Shown here: piece after piece, positions 43,849 to 53,027 of the stretch
Numbering within the stretch: position 1 is the first letter of the stretch
Layout of the letters: each line of letters starts with the position of its first letter
Assembly (NCBI GenBank): GCA_039822105.1
Contig: JBCBMW010000001.1
Location: forward strand, 62,001-126,000
DNA from: Parvularcula sp039822105
GTDB taxonomy: Bacteria; Pseudomonadota; Alphaproteobacteria; Caulobacterales; Parvularculaceae
Direction: 5' to 3'
Length of the DNA stretch: 64,000 bases
The notes under the pieces: generated by a model
The model's input: the letters and a program-made list of their open reading frames with translations, nothing else
The model's database searches: none
Told to the model about the DNA's origin: nothing
Program-made: the position numbers and the translations under genes

Positions 43849-44298
43849 TCAGTTGAGTATCCCAGGCCAATTTCCGTTCGCAGCGGTGATGAAGCCGTCG
43901 CGATCTTGATCCCAACGGTTCTGAATCGAACGGTTGACGTTGAGATAGAGTTTGCCGTTGTGAATGGTCGCCGTGGACGGATCACCTGGGGCAAGGGATC
44001 CTTGGCTCACGGCCCATGCGCAGTACCCACCATATTGCGGTGCGTAGGCTTCTGGGTCGGCTTCAAAACGGGCGAGGTTGTCCGCGCTTGAAAAGCGGAA
44101 CTCGGCGCCTTTGTAAGTGGTCTCGAACTCACGAGAGCCTTCAACGCCCTCGCCATCAAAGAACGAGACAACGTCGTAGCCGCCAACAGCGGTGTTGTTG
44201 AGAAGACCGGTATAGATCGGATCAGCAGCAACAGCGGCGGTCGGGGCGAATGTTACAGCCGCAAAACCAAGGGCGGCAGCAGTCAGCAAGCGTTTCAT
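43849..44298 (-). CDS. exported YHS-domain protein
   Basis: The 149-residue protein has a signal peptide (MKRLLTAAALGFAAVTFAPTAAVA). It contains a YHS-like domain: NTAVGGYDVVSFFDGEG, EFETTYKGAEFRFSSADNLARFEADPEAYAPQYGGYCAWAVSQG. YHS domains bind metals or small ligands in heavy-metal and heme-related proteins; the single Cys in GGYC is the usual conserved residue of this periplasmic subgroup. The last part (QNRWDQDRDGFITAANGNWP) is typical. The start at 44298 gives a good signal peptide. A TTTGCC-type inverted repeat at 44379-44396 lies upstream of it. Confidence 0.88.
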   Translation of the reverse strand: MKRLLTAAALGFAAVTFAPTAAVAADPIYTGLLNNTAVGGYDVVSFFDGEGVEGSREFETTYKGAEFRFSSADNLARFEADPEAYAPQYGGYCAWAVSQGSLAPGDPSTATIHNGKLYLNVNRSIQNRWDQDRDGFITAANGNWPGILN

Positions 44299-44423
44299 CA
44301 AGCAATCTCCAATCGTTGCTTGACCTGGTGTTCGCACGCTTAGGCGAAGTGGTTACCAGAAAAATTCAGCCGCTTCGGCAAACTCTAATTTGCCAAAAAA
44401 ATGAACGAGATAGGCCGCGAGAC

Positions 44424-46085
44424 CTATTCCTTGAAGCGGTTGACGATCGGATAGCGGCGGTCGCGACCGAAATAGCGGCGACTGACCTTTGGGCCCGGAG
44501 CAGACTGCTTCCTTTTGTACTCCGCCCGATAGAGCATCGTCTGTACCCGGCGAACGAGAGCGATGTCGTGGCCACGTTCCGCGATGCCTTGGACGCTCAG
44601 CTCCTCTTCAACGAGACCGTGGAGGATATCATCAAGAACGTCATAGGGCGGAAGACTGTCTTCGTCTTTCTGGTCTTCGCGCAGCTCGGCCGAAGGTGGT
44701 TTGGTGATGATCGCCTCTGGGATCACCACACCATCGGGCCCAAGTACGGGATCAGGCTTCGCCGCGTTGCGCCAGCGGCAAAGCGAGAAAACGCGAGTCT
44801 TATAAACATCCTTAAGCGGATTGAAGCCGCCATTCATATCGCCATAGAGCGTGGCGTAGCCGCACGCCATCTCTGACTTGTTGCCGGTGGTGAGCATCAT
44901 CGAGCCGAGCTTGTTCGAGATCGCCATCAGTGCGGTGCCGCGGATCCGCGACTGGAGATTCTCCTCGGTCACGTCGGGGGCCCGGCCATCGAAGATGCCT
45001 TCGAGCATCCCGTCGAAGGCGCCCACTGCAGGTTCGATCTCCACCGTATCAAGACGAACGCCGAGGGCTTTCGCGCAAGCTTCGGCGTCGACCATGGAGC
45101 CTTCGGACGTGTACCGCGATGGAAGGCGCACGCAGTGCACATGCTCTGGCCCCAGAGCATCCACGGCGATCGCCGCAACGAGAGCGCTATCGATTCCGCC
45201 CGACAGACCCAGCACCACGTCCTTGAAACCTGACTTGCGGATATAGTCCCGGGTGCCGGTGACAAGCGCTTGATAGATCAAAGCGTCTTCAGTCGGCCAG
45301 TCCGTGACGCTGCCGTTCTCTGTATGCCAACCATCATCGGACTTTACGAGATCAAGGCGCAGGCTGTGTTCTTCGAAAAGTGGTGCTGAGGCCACGACAT
45401 CGCCCCGCTCAACAACAAAGCACCCACCGTCGAAGATCAGCTCGTCCTGGCCGCCGCACTGATTGACAAAAGCCAGCGGCAAGCCTGTTTCCCGCGTGCG
45501 GGCCTTGGCCTGCTCCAGCCGCTCGTCATGCACTGTGCGCCGGAACGGCGAGCCATGGGGCACAAGGAGGATATCGGCGCCAGCCTTGGCCAGATCTCCG
45601 GCCACGTCGGGGAACCACATGTCTTCACAGACCATGAGCCCGAGCTTCACACCGCGGAAGGGGATCACATCGACATCACTCGCAGGGCGGAAGGTGCGCG
45701 GCTCATCAAAGGGACCGTAATTCGGCAGGCAGACCTTCCGCGCGATTCCTTGCACCTTGCCGTCACCGATCAGGACGGCGGTGTTGTAAGGCCTCGGATC
45801 ACCATCAGCCTCACCAGCCATCGGTGTTCCGACCACGACCCACGGGCCAGGCTCATCACCTGTGGCCTTGGCGAGCGCCTGGAGCGTTTCTTCGCAAGCC
45901 GCGACATAGGCTGGCCGCAGCGAAAGATCCTCAGGCGGATAACCTGAGATGCAAAGCTCCGGGCAGATCAGAAGATCCGCATCCGGCGCAGCGCGCCGAG
46001 CACGCACAATGTTTTCCGCGTTGCCCGAAAGGTCGCCCACCGTCTGGTTGAGCTGCGCAAGAACAAGGTGAAGCCGTTCGCTCAT
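44424..46085 (-). CDS. nadE: NAD+ synthase, glutamine-dependent
   Basis: This 553-residue enzyme amidates nicotinic acid adenine dinucleotide to NAD+. The N-terminal nitrilase-type glutaminase domain has the Glu-Lys-Cys triad in CPELCISGYPPEDL, RKVCLPNYGPFDE and GLMVCEDMWFPD. The C-terminal ATP pyrophosphatase domain has LGLSGGIDSALVAAIA near residue 290 and the NKSEMACGYATLYGDMNGG block. The start MSERLHLVLAQLNQTVGD at 46085 is preferred to one three codons earlier. The oxidoreductase gene lies 44 nt upstream on the same strand. Confidence 0.97.
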   Translation of the reverse strand: MSERLHLVLAQLNQTVGDLSGNAENIVRARRAAPDADLLICPELCISGYPPEDLSLRPAYVAACEETLQALAKATGDEPGPWVVVGTPMAGEADGDPRPYNTAVLIGDGKVQGIARKVCLPNYGPFDEPRTFRPASDVDVIPFRGVKLGLMVCEDMWFPDVAGDLAKAGADILLVPHGSPFRRTVHDERLEQAKARTRETGLPLAFVNQCGGQDELIFDGGCFVVERGDVVASAPLFEEHSLRLDLVKSDDGWHTENGSVTDWPTEDALIYQALVTGTRDYIRKSGFKDVVLGLSGGIDSALVAAIAVDALGPEHVHCVRLPSRYTSEGSMVDAEACAKALGVRLDTVEIEPAVGAFDGMLEGIFDGRAPDVTEENLQSRIRGTALMAISNKLGSMMLTTGNKSEMACGYATLYGDMNGGFNPLKDVYKTRVFSLCRWRNAAKPDPVLGPDGVVIPEAIITKPPSAELREDQKDEDSLPPYDVLDDILHGLVEEELSVQGIAERGHDIALVRRVQTMLYRAEYKRKQSAPGPKVSRRYFGRDRRYPIVNRFKE

Positions 46086-46129
46086 GGTACCCATCTATGC
46101 CTTTGCCGCGGCCGGAACCAGTCCGGGCG

Positions 46130-47056
46130 CTAGCTGCGCAAAGCCTCTTCAATCGCCAGCGCCATGGCGAGGGATCGCCGCCCCGCCTGGCCAGGAACCA
46201 CAGGGCTATGCCCTTTCCGGACGGCGGCGAGGAAGCTCTCCGTGCCAAACGCCAGAGGATCTTTGAGGGAAAGCGGCAGGTCTGCCGCATCAAAATCTGT
46301 GGCGACAGGTTTCGGGGTCGTGTTCGTGACCTTCCGTGCCAAGAAATTGAGATGGATTTCGCCGTCGGGGTAGCCGAGGGCGAGGTCGCGGATGGGCTCG
46401 TCTTCAAGCCGCGAGGCGGTCAGCTGCGCCTTCACCCCGCCAATATCGAGCTCAACATCAACATAGTCGGCATGCTCGCCCTTCTCCGTCCGGCCTTCAC
46501 AGCGGATGATTTCCGCCTCCGACCGGCCGGTCAGGTGTGCCAGAAGGTCGAGGTCATGGATCATGAGATCGAAGACCACCGACACATCCATCGCCCGGCC
46601 AGAGAACTTGTTGAGCCGCCGAGACCGCACGGTGGTCGGCGTTTCGCGATCGAAAAGACCGAAGGCATCCGCGACATACCGCTCCTGATGACCCACTTGG
46701 ATCACGACGCCCTTGCTGTCTGCCGCCGCGATCAAGGCGTCGGCATCGTCCAGCGTCATGGCGATCGGCTTCTCCACCAAGACGTGCTTGCCGGCCGCAA
46801 TCGCTTGAGCCGCGAGCTCTGCATGGGTTGAGGCTGGCGTTGCGATCGTGATGATGTCGACTTCTTCCAAAAAGGCGGCGAAGTCCGAAAAACCCCTGGC
46901 CCCATGCTCGTCCGCCCGCGCATCAGCCCGCGCCTGGTCGAGATCAAAGATCGCGGCAACGGTCGCGCCCTCGGCATCTTTATACTTGTTGGTGTGATAG
47001 CCGCCAAAGACGCCAGCCCCGGCCACACCTGCCCGCAAATGAAGATTTTCGCTCAT
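46130..47056 (-). CDS. Gfo/Idh/MocA family NAD(P)-dependent oxidoreductase
   Basis: The 308-residue protein has an N-terminal Rossmann fold (AGVAGAGVFGGYHTNKYKD) and the catalytic Lys motif EKPIAMTLDDADALI near residue 95. It then has QVGHQERY and a C-terminal alpha/beta domain with DLMIHDLDLLAHLTGR, where the His is the usual acid-base residue. Family members oxidise sugars, inositols or sugar-acids; UDP-N-acetyl-sugar dehydrogenases are similar in length. Its place upstream of nadE suggests co-transcription, not shared function. Confidence 0.9.
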   Translation of the reverse strand: MSENLHLRAGVAGAGVFGGYHTNKYKDAEGATVAAIFDLDQARADARADEHGARGFSDFAAFLEEVDIITIATPASTHAELAAQAIAAGKHVLVEKPIAMTLDDADALIAAADSKGVVIQVGHQERYVADAFGLFDRETPTTVRSRRLNKFSGRAMDVSVVFDLMIHDLDLLAHLTGRSEAEIIRCEGRTEKGEHADYVDVELDIGGVKAQLTASRLEDEPIRDLALGYPDGEIHLNFLARKVTNTTPKPVATDFDAADLPLSLKDPLAFGTESFLAAVRKGHSPVVPGQAGRRSLAMALAIEEALRS

Positions 47057-47522
47057 GCCGCCCCGTATGGCATGATCGCGAAGGCCTGTCCTGGGGCCTT
47101 TTTACGGCGTTAAGGCAAACATCCGGCCCCCAGCTGTTAACGATGCCCTAAAATCGCCCTCTCTGCCGCCAAATGGCCTCGGCATTCCGGAAAATGGCCG
47201 CTGCCTGGTCGATCAGAAGCCTTGAACGCTTGAGAGAAAGAACTTGGTAAGACGTGGGGTGGTGGTCGATGCCATTTTCGGTGACCGCATGGAAAGCTCA
47301 GAGGCACGGGAAGGACCTGACGTCCGACCTGCGTCAGCAGCTTCGCCACGACCATGTGGCGGGCAGGGCCGAGAACCCTTTCTCGGAGCCCCTCCCCTGC
47401 CCGCTACATAACCTCCGTCGTCAGCGTGCAGGCATCGTCCGCCTCTTCGGGTAAGCCCTTATAGATCCAGCGGCTCTTCGGAGCTAAAGGGCGGGCTCAC
47501 CAACCGAAGAGTTGAGGACAAA
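47057..47522. other. 466-nt intergenic region, no gene seen
   Basis: This gap lies between the divergent oxidoreductase and phhA genes. Short open frames exist on both strands but have no convincing composition or ribosome-binding site. The notable structure is the long hairpin at 47359-47404, listed separately. The segment just upstream of phhA (47480-47520) contains GAGGAC at 47514-47519 as ribosome-binding site for the ATG at 47523. No tRNA or recognised RNA family was found by eye. Confidence 0.5.
47359..47404 (+). ncRNA. strong two-part hairpin upstream of phhA (leader or small RNA candidate)
   Basis: GCGGGCAGGG at 47359-47368 pairs perfectly with its complement at 47395-47404, and an inner CCGAGAA at 47369-47375 pairs with TTCTCGG at 47380-47386 around a CCCT loop. 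A single 8-nt bulge (47387-47394) interrupts the 3' side. The 17 consecutive base pairs with only that bulge exceed chance expectation for the window. No T-run follows, so it is not a classical terminator. It may be part of the phhA 5' UTR or of an independent structured RNA. Confidence 0.4.
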
Positions 47523-48416
47523 ATGACCGAGGAGCCCCAGTTTCACCGCGCTAGCGAAGCCCCGGCGGATGACTACACCATCCCGCAAGACTGGGAGAGC
47601 TACACCGAGGAAGAGCACGGGGTTTGGGACACGCTCTACCAGCGGCTGATGAAGGTGCTGCCGGGCCGCGCAGACGACGCTTTTCTTGATGGGCTGAAGG
47701 CGCTTGATCTTGGCAAGGGCGGCATTCCGCATTTTGAACGGATGTCAGACGAGCTTGAGGCGCTGACCGGATGGCGCGTCGTGGCTGTGCCTGGCCTTGT
47801 GCCGGACGAGGTCTTTTTCGATCACCTCGCCAATCGCCGGTTCCCGGCCGGGAACTTCATCCGGAAACCCGATCAGCTGGATTATATTCAGGAGCCGGAT
47901 GTCTTTCACGACGTCTTTGGACATGTCCCGATGCTCAGCAATCCGGTCTTTGCTGACTATATGGAAGCTTATGGCAAAGGCGGGCTTCGCTCGCTCGACT
48001 CCGGCTGCCTCAAGAACCTCGCCGCACTTTATTGGTATACGGTGGAATTTGGCCTTATCAAGCGCGATGATGGCATGAAGATCTATGGCGCGGGGATCGT
48101 CTCGTCGCCAGCCGAGAGTGTCTTTAGCCTTGAGGATGGCTCTCCCAATCGGCTCGGCTTTGGTGTCGAGCGCCTGGTGAAAACGGCGTACCGGATCGAC
48201 GATTTTCAGCAGACCTATTTCGTCATCAACAGCTATGACGACCTCTTAGAGCGCACCCAGAACACCGACTTTGGACCGCTTTACGAGGACCTGCGCGCGA
48301 GCGGTTGCGCGGATAGCTACCTTTATCAGCCTGAAGATGTTCTTGCGGATGATAAGGTCTTCACCCGCGGCAACCAGGCCTATGCCAACAAGGGCGGAAG
48401 GTTCGTGGCGGCTTAA
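47523..48416 (+). CDS. phhA: phenylalanine 4-monooxygenase
   Basis: PhhA hydroxylates phenylalanine to tyrosine with tetrahydropterin and non-heme iron. The 297-residue monomeric-type protein has the iron ligands His129 and His134 in FHDVFGHVPML and Glu175 in WYTVEFGLI. PDQLDYIQEPD precedes them and IYGAGIVSSPAES follows, all typical. The bacterial form lacks the regulatory domain of the animal enzyme. Its stop overlaps by 4 nt the stop of the convergent RND transporter gene. A strong hairpin lies 120 nt upstream. Confidence 0.95.
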   Translation: MTEEPQFHRASEAPADDYTIPQDWESYTEEEHGVWDTLYQRLMKVLPGRADDAFLDGLKALDLGKGGIPHFERMSDELEALTGWRVVAVPGLVPDEVFFDHLANRRFPAGNFIRKPDQLDYIQEPDVFHDVFGHVPMLSNPVFADYMEAYGKGGLRSLDSGCLKNLAALYWYTVEFGLIKRDDGMKIYGAGIVSSPAESVFSLEDGSPNRLGFGVERLVKTAYRIDDFQQTYFVINSYDDLLERTQNTDFGPLYEDLRASGCADSYLYQPEDVLADDKVFTRGNQAYANKGGRFVAA

Positions 48417-50791
48417 CCGGCCCGGCGGCGCTGTTCTTCCGGCGTGACAGATTTCATCTGAGCGGGCATCGCGGCGGCAACGGGGCCAAGGTCCGTCGCG
48501 GTGTGCCTCACGATCTGGCGATTGGGTTCTAGGAACGGATCGAGCAGGATCAGAAGCGGGGCCAGCAGGAACCAGTCGAAGATGAGCGCCGATAAGATGA
48601 TCAATGCACTGAGCTGTCCCAGCGTCGCCGTGATGTAAAACCCAGAGCTGGCCATCACGAGATAGCCCAGGGTCAGAACGATGCTCGAGACCAAGATTGG
48701 GCGCCCCGCATGGTCAAACATCGATCGCGTCGCCTGTTTTGGCGGCTGACCAAGCCGTCGGCCCTCTTGATACCGCCAGATCATATGGATCGTGTCATCC
48801 ACAATGATCCCCAGGGTGACGGCCCCCACGATCGATGACGCAATCCCGACATCGCCAACGATATAGCCCCAAAGACCAAACGCCACCGCTCCAGGCAAGA
48901 GGTTAGGAAGTAGGCTGACGATACCGTAGGACAGGCTCCGAAACGCCAAGATCAAGATGATGGAGATGAGAACCAGGGCTGCTGCCGTACCCCCGATCAT
49001 CGACCGCACATTGATCAGTGTCAGTTGCGCATACATGGGCGACAGGCCCGTGGCGTGTCCATCGATGTTGCCCGAACGCTCACCAGCCAACCAAGCGTCA
49101 GCCGCGCGCTTGATCACGTTCAAGTTCGCATTGGAGGCATCACGGACGACCGCACTGACGCGCGTCCCCGACTTGTCCATCGACACCCGGTCGGTGAGGT
49201 CCTGACCAAAAGGCAACGACATCTCATAGAGAAGAAGATATTGCGCGAGGGCATCACCGTCTTGAGGAAGGCCCCCGGCCGCACGCGGATCATCGGCATT
49301 GAGATGAGTGTGAAGCCGCCGGAACGTCTCAGCGATCGAGTAGACATGGGTGACGTTAGGCAAAGTCTCGAGATAGCGCTCAAACGCCTCAAGCTCCGCC
49401 ACAAAGGTGGGATCAGTGATCGCGCCAGAGCCGTGGTGCGAAAGATCAAACTCCACCACACCGAAAGCCGGAAGCTCATCTTCGAGCCGATCCAAGTGCT
49501 GACGAAATTCGTAAGACCCGTCAAAGAAGTGCGGAATGAAATCATCCGGTTTGAGCAACAGCGAGCCAGAAGCGATGAGCACCGCGACGCTGCCGACACC
49601 CAGCGCCGCCCGGCCGGTATCACCGGTGACGAAGGCGGACGCCCGCGCCGAGACGCTCGTGAGAAAAGCGCGGGGCACGGAGGGCTGAGGACGGAGCAGA
49701 CGCACCAGCGCCGGAATGCCCAAAAAACCCAAGACCAAACAGATGACACCGCCAAGCGCCACCAAAGACCCCAGCACATTGACAGGAGGGGCATCGGCAA
49801 AATTCAGCATCAAAAAGCCGAGCGCGGTGGTGACAAAGGTCAGCGCAATCGGCGCGGCGTTGCTCCGCAGCGCCAGCTTCACAGCTTCGTTCGGGCCATA
49901 ACCCGCCAGCTGCTCATCCTGAATGCTCATCACCAGATGCGAGAACCCAGCAACGCCGAGCATGAGGATCACAGACGGCGTGTTGGCCGTGAGCGCCATG
50001 ATTTCGATACCAAAATGACCAGCCAAACCTAACGTCGCTAGGGCGGACAGGAGCGGCGTCACCACCAGCACAACAGCAAAAAGGGCCGAGCGCAAAAGAA
50101 TGAAGGTGAGCACCCCAATCACCAGGACGGTGACTGGTAACAGAGTGGCGAGATCCCGCTTCCCAGCCTTGCTGAGGGCATCGATGATGGCGAGCCGGCC
50201 ACCATACCAAGGAACAAGACCCGCCTCCTCCAGCTGCGCATTCGCCGCCAGCTCACGCACCGCGGTGGCGACGATATCGGCGCGCTCTGACACCTCACCG
50301 ATCCCCTCAGCGATGATGACAATGATCGTGGTTTTTCCGTCAGGTGAGATCAGACGATCGACCAGCAGCTCGTCTTCCATAACCCGTGTCCGGACCATAT
50401 CCGCCGCCATCGCCGGATCATCCATCATGTCTTCGATGACAAGTTCATCGCCGTCGGAGGAAATGCGCGGCGCGTTCGTGATCGATGAGACCCGGCGCGC
50501 ATAGGGCAGCTTCCACGCCTCCTCCGTCAGCTCCCGGATGATGGCGAGGCGTTCCTCCGTGAAAAGATCACCCTCCTCCGCGTGAAGGGCGAGACCTATC
50601 CCTTGGGTGAGCGCGTACTCCGCTTCCAGTGCCTCAAACTGCACCAGGTTGATGTTGTCGTCGGCAAAAAATGCCTTGCTGTCGCCGTTGATTGAAAGCT
50701 TCGGCAGCCCCGACGCCGCGATCAGAAAAAAAAGCGTACACAAAACAAGGGCAAGTCGAGGTCGACCCTCGAAGTATTGGTCCCAAGACAC
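48413..50791 (-). CDS. RND/MMPL superfamily exporter
   Basis: The 792-residue protein has the RND layout of the MMPL/HpnN-like branch: one N-terminal helix, a periplasmic domain, five or six helices (residues about 215-380), a second periplasmic domain and a second helix bundle (residues about 590-760). Sequences such as GVAGFSHLVMSIQDEQLAG and ITLGIIVDDTIHMIWRYQEGR are the two duplicated TM4-type motifs carrying the proton-relay Asp residues. The GTG start follows GGAGGGGG. Such single-gene exporters move hydrophobic compounds (lipids, hopanoids, drugs); the substrate is unknown. Confidence 0.88.
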   Translation of the reverse strand: MSWDQYFEGRPRLALVLCTLFFLIAASGLPKLSINGDSKAFFADDNINLVQFEALEAEYALTQGIGLALHAEEGDLFTEERLAIIRELTEEAWKLPYARRVSSITNAPRISSDGDELVIEDMMDDPAMAADMVRTRVMEDELLVDRLISPDGKTTIIVIIAEGIGEVSERADIVATAVRELAANAQLEEAGLVPWYGGRLAIIDALSKAGKRDLATLLPVTVLVIGVLTFILLRSALFAVVLVVTPLLSALATLGLAGHFGIEIMALTANTPSVILMLGVAGFSHLVMSIQDEQLAGYGPNEAVKLALRSNAAPIALTFVTTALGFLMLNFADAPPVNVLGSLVALGGVICLVLGFLGIPALVRLLRPQPSVPRAFLTSVSARASAFVTGDTGRAALGVGSVAVLIASGSLLLKPDDFIPHFFDGSYEFRQHLDRLEDELPAFGVVEFDLSHHGSGAITDPTFVAELEAFERYLETLPNVTHVYSIAETFRRLHTHLNADDPRAAGGLPQDGDALAQYLLLYEMSLPFGQDLTDRVSMDKSGTRVSAVVRDASNANLNVIKRAADAWLAGERSGNIDGHATGLSPMYAQLTLINVRSMIGGTAAALVLISIILILAFRSLSYGIVSLLPNLLPGAVAFGLWGYIVGDVGIASSIVGAVTLGIIVDDTIHMIWRYQEGRRLGQPPKQATRSMFDHAGRPILVSSIVLTLGYLVMASSGFYITATLGQLSALIILSALIFDWFLLAPLLILLDPFLEPNRQIVRHTATDLGPVAAAMPAQMKSVTPEEQRRRAG

Positions 50792-50897
50792 GAAAGCCCC
50801 CTCCAGGGCGTGCCCAATCGCCCCATGAACTATGCTTAACCATAGTATCGTGAGTTAGAGGCAGAATGGACCAAAAAAAGTGCAGTCGCCGCAACAA

Positions 50898-52253
50898 TTA
50901 TGCAGCTGCGCGTTCCCTCACTGCACGGAGGTTTTCGGCGAGCGTGAAAGCAAGCTCGAGCGCCTGGCTGGCGTTCAAGCGCGGGTCACAGTGCGTGTGG
51001 TAACGCGCTGAAAGATCGTCATCATCGATCGCCTGCAGACCACCGAGGCATTCGGTGACGTCCTGGCCGGTCATCTCAAAATGGACCCCACCTGGATACG
51101 CGCCCTCTGCCCGGACGAGGTCGAAGAACTGGGTGACCTCTTCGAGGATCGATGCGACCCGGCGGGTTTTGTACCCGCTCGACGCTTTGATCGTGTTGCC
51201 GTGCATCGGGTCAGACGACCAAACGACAGCGCGGCCCTCCGCCTGCACCCGAGCCACGAGAGCCGGAAGGTACTGGCCGATCTTCTCGGCCCCGAAACGA
51301 GAGATGAGAACAATCCGACCCGGGATGTTTTGCGGGTTCAAGATATCGAGAAGCTGCATCAGCTCATCCGGCGCGAGGGACGGACCGCATTTGATTCCGA
51401 TCGGGTTTTTCACCCCGCTGCAGAACTCGACATGTGCGCCGTCAGGCTGGCGCGTGCGATCACCGATCCACAGCATATGAGCGGAGGTGTCGTAGAAATC
51501 GCCCGTGGTGGAATCGGTCCGGGTCATCGCCTGCTCGTAGCCAAGCAGCAGCGCCTCATGACTGGTGTAGAACTCGACCTGGTTAAGCGCTGGGTTCGCT
51601 CCGCCCGTCAGACCGCACGCGTCCATGAACGCCATCGCGTCAGAGATCCGATCAGCGAGTTCCAAGTAACGCTCATGCTGCGGACCACTTGCGAATTCGA
51701 GGTTCCAGCGATGCACGTTGCGCAAGGAGGCATAGCCCCCCTTCGCAAAGGCGCGGATCAGATTGAGGGTCGATGCCGCCTGGCTATACGCACGAAGAAG
51801 ACGCTGCGGGTCGGGGGTGCGCTCTTCCGGCGTGAACCCCATCCCGTTGATGTTGTCGCCGCGGTAGCTGGGCAACGTGACATCGCCTTGGGTCTCAACC
51901 GGCGAAGAGCGCGGCTTGCCGAACTGTCCCGCCATGCGCCCCACCTTCACCACCGGCACAGCCGCGCCATAAGTGAGCGCCACTGCCATTTGGAGCAGTA
52001 CACGGAACGTATCGCGGATATTGTCGGCGCTGAATTCTTTGAAGCTTTCGGCGCAGTCGCCACCCTGGAGCAGGAACGCCTCACCGCGGCTGACCGCCGC
52101 CAGGCGATCCGTCAGTGTCCGGCACTCACCGGCAAAAACCAGCGGCGGATAGCTCGCAAGCTCACCCTCCACAGCAGCAAGCGCTGCGGGGTCCGGATAG
52201 TCCTCCGGAATGTGCTTTGCCGGCTTTGTCCGCCAGCTATCCGCTGTCCACAT
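50898..52253 (-). CDS. 3-deoxy-7-phosphoheptulonate synthase, class II
   Basis: DAHP synthase catalyses the first step of the shikimate pathway from PEP and erythrose-4-phosphate. The plant/actinobacterial-type class II enzyme has FLLQGGDCAESF, VVKVGRMAGQFGKPRSSP, GDNINGMGF, and the terminal GGVHFEMTGQDVTECLGG. From the ATG at 52253 (GGAGG 9 nt upstream) it has 451 residues; a further in-frame start at 52439 adds a non-conserved 60-residue extension. The metal-binding Cys in GGDCAES, His in SDPMHGN and Glu in HFEMTG are all present. Not homologous to aroG/F/H. Confidence 0.95.
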   Translation of the reverse strand: MWTADSWRTKPAKHIPEDYPDPAALAAVEGELASYPPLVFAGECRTLTDRLAAVSRGEAFLLQGGDCAESFKEFSADNIRDTFRVLLQMAVALTYGAAVPVVKVGRMAGQFGKPRSSPVETQGDVTLPSYRGDNINGMGFTPEERTPDPQRLLRAYSQAASTLNLIRAFAKGGYASLRNVHRWNLEFASGPQHERYLELADRISDAMAFMDACGLTGGANPALNQVEFYTSHEALLLGYEQAMTRTDSTTGDFYDTSAHMLWIGDRTRQPDGAHVEFCSGVKNPIGIKCGPSLAPDELMQLLDILNPQNIPGRIVLISRFGAEKIGQYLPALVARVQAEGRAVVWSSDPMHGNTIKASSGYKTRRVASILEEVTQFFDLVRAEGAYPGGVHFEMTGQDVTECLGGLQAIDDDDLSARYHTHCDPRLNASQALELAFTLAENLRAVRERAAA

Positions 52254-52479
52254 GGTCATTGGCCTCCAAGAGCGCTGGTCATTAGGCGCCAAGGCCGGTT
52301 GTTGCAACGTTCTTACCGCGAGAAGCCGATCCTGCCTTGTCCCAATTCGGGACCGAAACGACCTCTGTACCGATATGGCCTCCGTACCTCTCGCAAAGTT
52401 GGCCGGTCCAAGGTGGCGCAACGATGTCGGCCCCAGCACACGCGACCACGAACCGAGCGCTGTTCCGGGTCCTGAAACG

Positions 52480-52959
52480 CTAAAGCTTGAGGATCAGCTG
52501 TGTGTTGCATCGAGAATAGGGTGTCGGGCTCCATTCATCGGCCTCGAGAAGCCGGAAGCCCGATTTGAGATAGAGGTTCATCGCCGTCTCGAGACTGTTG
52601 TGGGTCTCGATCCAGATTTGCTCTCCGCCCATGGCTTGAGCCTCAATCTTTGCCGCCGCCATCAGCGCCTGCCCGATGCCGTGACCCCGCAGGCCTTCGC
52701 GTACGGCCATCTTGGCAAGCTCAATCACACCGAGCTCGGCCATGGGGATCAGAGCGACGGTACCCACGGTCTCACCGTCGAGGTCGGCCAGCAAAATACG
52801 CCCGCCCTTGGCCGCAATATGGCTGTCGGGGTCATCAAGCATCTGCCGGTCTTTTGTTTCGACCTCGAAATACCGTTCAATCCAAGCGAGATTCAGGTCT
52901 CGGAAAGCCGGAATGTCGGCCGGCGTGAAATGCCGAACCGTGACCTGTGATCCGCTCAT
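52480..52959 (-). CDS. GNAT family N-acetyltransferase
   Basis: The 159-residue protein has the GNAT acetyl-CoA motif A (VIELAKMAVREGLRGHGIGQALM, with the R/Q-x-x-G-x-G/A loop) and the following helix. ETHNSLETAMNLYLKSGFRLLE is motif B. The N-terminal block is VRHFTPADIPAFRDLNLAWIERYFEVE. The ATG at 52959 has GGGG 8 nt upstream and gives the usual length; earlier in-frame starts add non-conserved residues that overlap the neighbouring gene. The acceptor substrate is unknown. Confidence 0.85.
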   Translation of the reverse strand: MSGSQVTVRHFTPADIPAFRDLNLAWIERYFEVETKDRQMLDDPDSHIAAKGGRILLADLDGETVGTVALIPMAELGVIELAKMAVREGLRGHGIGQALMAAAKIEAQAMGGEQIWIETHNSLETAMNLYLKSGFRLLEADEWSPTPYSRCNTQLILKL

Positions 52960-53027
52960 AGATGACGCCCCTTCCCGCATGGCCGGAGACGCTAGACGGA
53001 ATGAAGCCTCGCGTGAACTGACGCCTG

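Noticed and set aside
47254..47454. 66-codon plus-strand frame before phhA
   Set aside because: It spans the large hairpin, has no ribosome-binding site or conserved character.
51081..52475. 464-codon plus-strand frame opposite the DAHP synthase
   Set aside because: Shadow of a clear class II DAHP synthase; composition is typical of high-GC antisense frames.
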